Of a stretch of DNA of 64,000 bases, positions 60,642 to 64,000 are shown one piece after another. The stretch is from Zeimonas sediminis (GTDB lineage Bacteria; Pseudomonadota; Gammaproteobacteria; Burkholderiales; Burkholderiaceae_E): positions 496,001-560,000 of the forward strand of contig NZ_JAMQYE010000002.1 in the NCBI RefSeq assembly GCF_023721795.1. Direction: 5' to 3'. The notes under the pieces are model-generated. The model did no database searches, had not been told where the DNA came from, and worked only from the letters and a program-made list of their open reading frames with translations. The translations under genes were made by a program, and so were the position numbers. Each line of letters starts with the position of its first letter. The first letter of the stretch is position 1.

Positions 60642-61523
60642 TCAGAGCACGCTCTTGAGCAGGCGGGCCATCTCGGACGGATTGCGCGTGACCTTGATGC
60701 CGCAGGCTTCCATGACCTCGAGCTTGGCATCGGCGGTGTCGGCGCCGCCGGAAATCAGAGCGCCGGCATGGCCCATGCGCTTGCCCGGGGGTGCGGTGAC
60801 GCCGGCGATGAAGCCCACCACCGGCTTCTTCATGTTGTCCTTGACCCAGCGCGCCGCGTTGACCTCGTCGGGGCCGCCGATCTCGCCGATCATGATCACC
60901 GCGTCGGTGTCCGGATCGTCGTTGAACATGCGCATCACGTCGATGTGCTTGAGGCCGTTGATCGGGTCGCCGCCAATGCCGACCGCCGACGACTGGCCCA
61001 GGCCCAGCTCGGTGAGCTGCGCGACCGCCTCGTAGGTCAGCGTGCCCGAGCGCGAAACGACGCCGATGCGGCCCTTGCGGTGGATGTGGCCCGGCATGAT
61101 GCCGATCTTCAGCTCGTCGGGGGTGATCACGCCGGGGCAGTTCGGGCCGAGCAGCAGGGTCTTGCTGTTCGCCTTGCGCATGCGGTCGCGCACCACGATC
61201 ATGTCGCGCACCGGGATGCCCTCGGTGATGCAGATGACCAGGTCGAGCTCGGCGTCCACCGCCTCCTGGATGGCCGCGGCGGCGCCGGCCGGCGGCACGT
61301 AGATCACCGACACGGTCGCGCCGGTCTCGGCCTTGGCTTCCTTGACGCTGGCGTAGATGGGGATGCCCTCGAAGTCCTCGCCGGCCTTCTTCGGGTTCAC
61401 GCCGGCCACGAAGGCGGCCTTGCCGTTGGCGTACTCGCGGCACATCCGCGTGTGGAACTGGCCGGTCTTGCCGGTGATTCCCTGCGTGATGACCTTGGTG
61501 TCCTTGTCGATCAGGATGCTCAT
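60642..61523 (-). CDS. sucD: Succinyl-CoA synthetase, alpha subunit
   Basis: Carries the CoA-binding site and the phospho-histidine of the TCA-cycle enzyme making succinate, ATP/GTP and CoA from succinyl-CoA. The 293-residue protein begins [17 protein letters not shown] and has [36 protein letters not shown] and M-G-H-A-G-A-L-I near residue 252 with the phospho-His. It lies 16 bases after sucC and 19 before terC. Confidence 0.98.
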   Translation of the reverse strand: MSILIDKDTKVITQGITGKTGQFHTRMCREYANGKAAFVAGVNPKKAGEDFEGIPIYASVKEAKAETGATVSVIYVPPAGAAAAIQEAVDAELDLVICITEGIPVRDMIVVRDRMRKANSKTLLLGPNCPGVITPDELKIGIMPGHIHRKGRIGVVSRSGTLTYEAVAQLTELGLGQSSAVGIGGDPINGLKHIDVMRMFNDDPDTDAVIMIGEIGGPDEVNAARWVKDNMKKPVVGFIAGVTAPPGKRMGHAGALISGGADTADAKLEVMEACGIKVTRNPSEMARLLKSVL

Positions 61524-61539
61524 CGGGTGATCCTCGTTG

Positions 61540-62706
61540 TCAGTTGCCGGCCGCGGCGGCCACGACCTTCTGGGCGGCCTCGGCCATCGTGTCGGCCGAG
61601 ATGATCGGCAGGCCCGATTCGGCCAGCAGCTTCTTGCCCAGGTCCTCGTTCGTGCCCTTCATGCGGACCACCAGCGGCACCTTCAGGCCGACGGCCTTGC
61701 TGGCCGCGATCACGCCCTCGGCGATGACGTCGCAGCGCATGATCCCGCCGAAGATGTTGACGAGGATCGCCTTCAGGTTCGGGTTGCGCAGCATGATCTT
61801 GAAGGCCTCGGTGACCTTCTCGGTCGTGGCGCCGCCGCCCACGTCGAGGAAGTTCGCGGGCTCGCCGCCGAACAGCTTGATCGTGTCCATCGTGGCCATG
61901 GCCAGGCCGGCGCCGTTGACCAGGCAGCCGATGTTGCCGTCGAGCTGGATGTAGGCCAGGTCGAACTTGCTGGCCTCGATCTCGGCCGGGTCTTCCTCGT
62001 CGAGGTCGCGCAGCTCGACGATCTCGGGGTGACGGAACAGCGCGTTCGAGTCGAAGTTCAGCTTCGCGTCGAGCGCGACGACCTTGCCGTCACCGGTGAG
62101 GATCAGCGGGTTGATCTCCGCCAGCGACGCGTCGGTGTCCCAGAAGGCCTTGTACAGCCCGTGCAGCACGGTGCGAGCCTGCGGCAGGCTTTCGGCCGGG
62201 ATGCCGATCTTCGTGGCGATCTCGTCGGCCTCGGCGTCGGTGAGCCCGGCGGCCGGGTCGATGAAGACCTTGTGCAGCAGCTCGGGGGTCTTCTCGGCGA
62301 CCTCCTCGATGTCCATGCCGCCTTCGCTGGAGGCCATCAGCGCGACGCGCTGCGTGACGCGGTCGACGACCAGGCCCACGTAGAGCTCCTTGCGGATGTC
62401 GGCGCCTTCCTCGATCAGCAGGCGGCGGACCTTCTGGCCCTCGGGGCCGGTCTGGTGCGTGACCAGCTGCATCCCGAGGATCTCGTTCGACAGCTTGCGG
62501 ACCTCGTCGATCGAGCGGGCGAGCTTCACGCCGCCGCCCTTGCCTCGACCGCCCGCATGGATCTGCGCCTTGACGACCCAGACCGGGCCGCCGAGGGCCT
62601 CGGCAGCCTTGACCGCCTCGTCGACCGAGAAGCAGGGAATGCCGCGGGGCACCGCGACACCGTACTTCTTCAGGATTTCCTTGCCCTGGTACTCATGGAT
62701 CTTCAC
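61540..62706 (-). CDS. sucC: Succinyl-CoA synthetase, beta subunit
   Basis: ATP-grasp subunit that binds nucleotide and succinate. The 388-residue protein begins [11 protein letters not shown] (canonical) and has [17 protein letters not shown] (about 42-58), E-I-N-P-L near residue 200, L-D-A-K and [10 protein letters not shown]. The start codon is GTG at 62706, behind GGGGGAAGAG; the ORF upstream is not part of the protein. It heads the sucC-sucD-terC operon after a leader of up to about 185 bases with a strong hairpin. Confidence 0.97.
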   Translation of the reverse strand: MKIHEYQGKEILKKYGVAVPRGIPCFSVDEAVKAAEALGGPVWVVKAQIHAGGRGKGGGVKLARSIDEVRKLSNEILGMQLVTHQTGPEGQKVRRLLIEEGADIRKELYVGLVVDRVTQRVALMASSEGGMDIEEVAEKTPELLHKVFIDPAAGLTDAEADEIATKIGIPAESLPQARTVLHGLYKAFWDTDASLAEINPLILTGDGKVVALDAKLNFDSNALFRHPEIVELRDLDEEDPAEIEASKFDLAYIQLDGNIGCLVNGAGLAMATMDTIKLFGGEPANFLDVGGGATTEKVTEAFKIMLRNPNLKAILVNIFGGIMRCDVIAEGVIAASKAVGLKVPLVVRMKGTNEDLGKKLLAESGLPIISADTMAEAAQKVVAAAAGN

Positions 62707-62795
62707 GACTCTTCCCCCAATTCGACTCGGTTTTCTTGTGCAAGGACGACATCGGCAGGCCGACGCCAACACGGTTGATAGCAGACATTCACCTC

Positions 62796-62833
62796 GCCAC
62801 ACGGACGCACGCCGCTGTGCAGCGGCGTGTGGC
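62796..62833. promoter_or_regulatory. Structured leader element upstream of sucC
   Basis: The arms CACGCCGCTG and CAGCGGCGTG (62808-62817 and 62820-62829) are perfectly complementary around two bases. Outer arms GCCACAC (62796-62802) and GTGTGGC (62827-62833) can pair instead of part of the inner stem, giving two mutually exclusive folds. It lies about 90-130 bases before the sucC start, within its probable 5' leader. A cis-regulatory RNA is possible; a protein-binding palindrome is the alternative. Confidence 0.45.
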
Positions 62834-62897
62834 AAGGACTGACATCGATCGGTTCGACCTCGGGAAGCCGACCGAACGGCCGGCGGAAAAGCCTCGG

Positions 62898-62903
62898 AGT
62901 TTA
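62898..62903 (-). promoter_or_regulatory. Candidate -10 of the sucC-sucD-terC operon
   Basis: On the minus strand the bases are GC-TAAACT-CC, a usual betaproteobacterial -10 context. The predicted start is near 62891, giving a leader of about 185 bases before the sucC GTG. No good -35 was seen. The rest of the 270-base spacer (62707-62976) holds the hairpin element and nothing else recognised. Confidence 0.4.
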
Positions 62904-62976
62904 GCACGCGACCAGGTGCGCGCTGCGGTGCGGCAAGGCCCGCCGCAGCCTGCGGACGGCGTCTGCGCGAGCGTAA

Positions 62977-63504
62977 CTAGCCGGCCGGATCGAAGGGGTC
63001 GTCCGCCGGGTCGAAGGGCTCGGCCTCGTCGGGATCGGAACGACCGCCGACGACGCGGCGGACGACGTCTGCGCGAAATCCGCGCGACATCAGGAAACGG
63101 ATTTGCCTGGCACGGGCCTGCGGAGAGTCGGGCGGCGCGCCGAACCGGCGCTGCCAGAGGGCCCGCGCACGAAACAGTTCGCTCTTCTCGAGCTCCGACA
63201 CCTCCCGCTCGACCAGCGCCGGCTCGACCGCATGCGAGCGCAGTTCGTGCCGGATCAGCGCCGAGCCGAAGCGCTCGGCCTTTCGATGCACCAGCGACTC
63301 GGCGAAGCGCTGGTTCGACAGCAGCCTGGCAGCCTCGAGCTCGTCGAGCACCCGCTCGAGCGCCTCGGGCGACTCGGCATGCGGCGCCAGCTTGCGTTGC
63401 AGCTCGAGCCGGCTGTGCTCGCGCCGCGACAGGAAGCGCAAGGCCCGGCCCTTGAGCGAAAGCTGCGGACGCCTTCGCTGCGGCGAGCCCGACGCGTCGC
63501 TCAC
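62977..63504 (-). CDS. recX: RecA regulatory protein RecX
   Basis: Modulates RecA filaments. The 175-residue protein has three-helix RecX repeats: [15 protein letters not shown] (about 28-42), [17 protein letters not shown] (about 63-79) and the R-x-x-x-F-L-M-S-R-G-F segment near residue 142. The C-terminal tail is strongly acidic (Asp/Glu/Pro-rich). The start is GTG at 63504; the frame extends upstream into recA but that part is unlike RecX. It follows recA by 25 bases. Confidence 0.92.
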   Translation of the reverse strand: MSDASGSPQRRRPQLSLKGRALRFLSRREHSRLELQRKLAPHAESPEALERVLDELEAARLLSNQRFAESLVHRKAERFGSALIRHELRSHAVEPALVEREVSELEKSELFRARALWQRRFGAPPDSPQARARQIRFLMSRGFRADVVRRVVGGRSDPDEAEPFDPADDPFDPAG

Positions 63505-63529
63505 TGCCCGGCGCGGCACCGGCCGCCGA

Positions 63530-64000
63530 TCAGGCCGCCTGCTCGGCGGAACCGCGACCGGCGACGCCGAAATGCTCGCGAATGCGGTTCTCGATGTCGA
63601 GGGCCATTTCAGCATGCTCGCGCAGGTACTCGCGCACGTTGTCCTTGCCCTGCCCGATGCGTTCGCCGCCGTAGCTGTACCAGGCGCCGCTCTTCTCGAC
63701 GATGTTGCAGTTGACGCCGAGGTCGATTATCTCGCCCTCTCGCGAGATGCCTTCGCCGTAGAGGATGTCGAACTCCGCCTGCTTGAACGGCGGCGCCACC
63801 TTGTTCTTGACGACCTTGACACGGGTCTCGTTGCCGATGACCTCGTCGCCCTTCTTGATGGAGCCGGTGCGCCGGATGTCCAGGCGGACCGACGAATAGA
63901 ACTTCAGCGCATTGCCGCCGGTGGTGGTTTCGGGATTGCCGAACATCACGCCGATCTTCATCCGGATCTGGTTGATGAAGATGACCAGGCAGTTGGTGCG
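63530..64000 (-). CDS. recA: Recombinase RecA (C-terminal part, truncated by window edge)
   Basis: Homologous-recombination and SOS-response ATPase. The gene runs off the right edge; the last 156 codons are present. Visible motifs are L-V-I-F-I-N-Q-I-R (end of the L1 region), the DNA-binding loop L2 [30 protein letters not shown] and G-E-G-I-S-R-E-G-E. The C-terminal domain follows, ending in a short Gly/Ser/Glu tail. Before P-E-T-T-T it reads G-N where most RecA proteins have G-S, a minor difference. The promoter and any LexA box lie outside the window. Confidence 0.97.
   Translation of the reverse strand, partial: RTNCLVIFINQIRMKIGVMFGNPETTTGGNALKFYSSVRLDIRRTGSIKKGDEVIGNETRVKVVKNKVAPPFKQAEFDILYGEGISREGEIIDLGVNCNIVEKSGAWYSYGGERIGQGKDNVREYLREHAEMALDIENRIREHFGVAGRGSAEQAA

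Noticed and set aside
1-64000. tRNA, rRNA, CRISPR arrays, insertion sequences or prophage
   Set aside because: No cloverleaf genes, regularly spaced repeats, transposase motifs or integrase genes were recognised on either strand.

Overview
The window is very GC-rich (roughly 70% by eye) and gene-dense. Gene content and order point to a betaproteobacterium of the order Burkholderiales: recA-recX-sucC-sucD-terC, a pyrR-pyrB-inactive dihydroorotase block beside ruvX and algH, pilGHIJ-chpA next to rubredoxin and thiE, and a tetR / methyltransferase / rhodanese / tolC / waaA series. I do not assign a genus. No rRNA, tRNA, insertion sequence, CRISPR array or replication origin was seen.

Region 1 (1-8.3 kb): the tail of a parvulin-type isomerase, a beta carbonic anhydrase, and a TetR regulator with its likely operator. 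A methyltransferase / rhodanese / TolC-type run follows. On the opposite strand lie the lipopolysaccharide inner-core genes waaA and waaC and a phosphomannomutase/phosphoglucomutase.

Region 2 (8.4-37.1 kb): a large O-antigen or surface-polysaccharide locus. It makes dTDP-L-rhamnose (rfbB, rfbA, rfbC, and a distant rfbD). It exports the polymer by an ABC transporter whose ATPase has a C-terminal polymer-recognition domain (wzm, wzt). It also carries a double-methyltransferase protein with a coiled-coil tail, about nine glycosyltransferase proteins (several multi-module), a UDP-GlcNAc 2-epimerase, and a terminal wbpV-wbpL-wbpM-like trio for making UDP-N-acetylquinovosamine or a related sugar and loading it on undecaprenyl phosphate. 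There is no wzx, wzy or waaL here. Most genes overlap or abut, so the locus is probably one or a few long operons. One glycosyltransferase is on the opposite strand.

Region 3 (37.2-44.3 kb): apaH; the leftward operon algH-ruvX-pyrR-pyrB-pyrC'-plsC, in which pyrC' has lost two metal-binding histidines; and a DNA photolyase.

Region 4 (44.4-56.0 kb): the type IV pilus chemosensory operon (rubredoxin, pilG, pilH, pilI, pilJ, chpA), thiE, and the major pilin gene pilA. PilA has a clear sigma-54 promoter, and a cluster of palindromes lies upstream at a distance suited to an enhancer. Behind these is the remnant of a toxin-antitoxin module.

Region 5 (56.1-64 kb): a metallo-beta-lactamase-fold phosphodiesterase candidate, a CHASE2 class III nucleotide cyclase and a two-FHA-domain protein, which look like a cyclic-nucleotide signalling unit. 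Then come terC, sucD, sucC (with a structured leader), recX and the 3' part of recA.

I found no wholly unknown system. The most promising leads are the possible chain-terminating, length-measuring methyltransferase beside wzt, the regulatory palindromes upstream of pilA, the decayed toxin-antitoxin locus, and the cyclase/phosphodiesterase/FHA unit.
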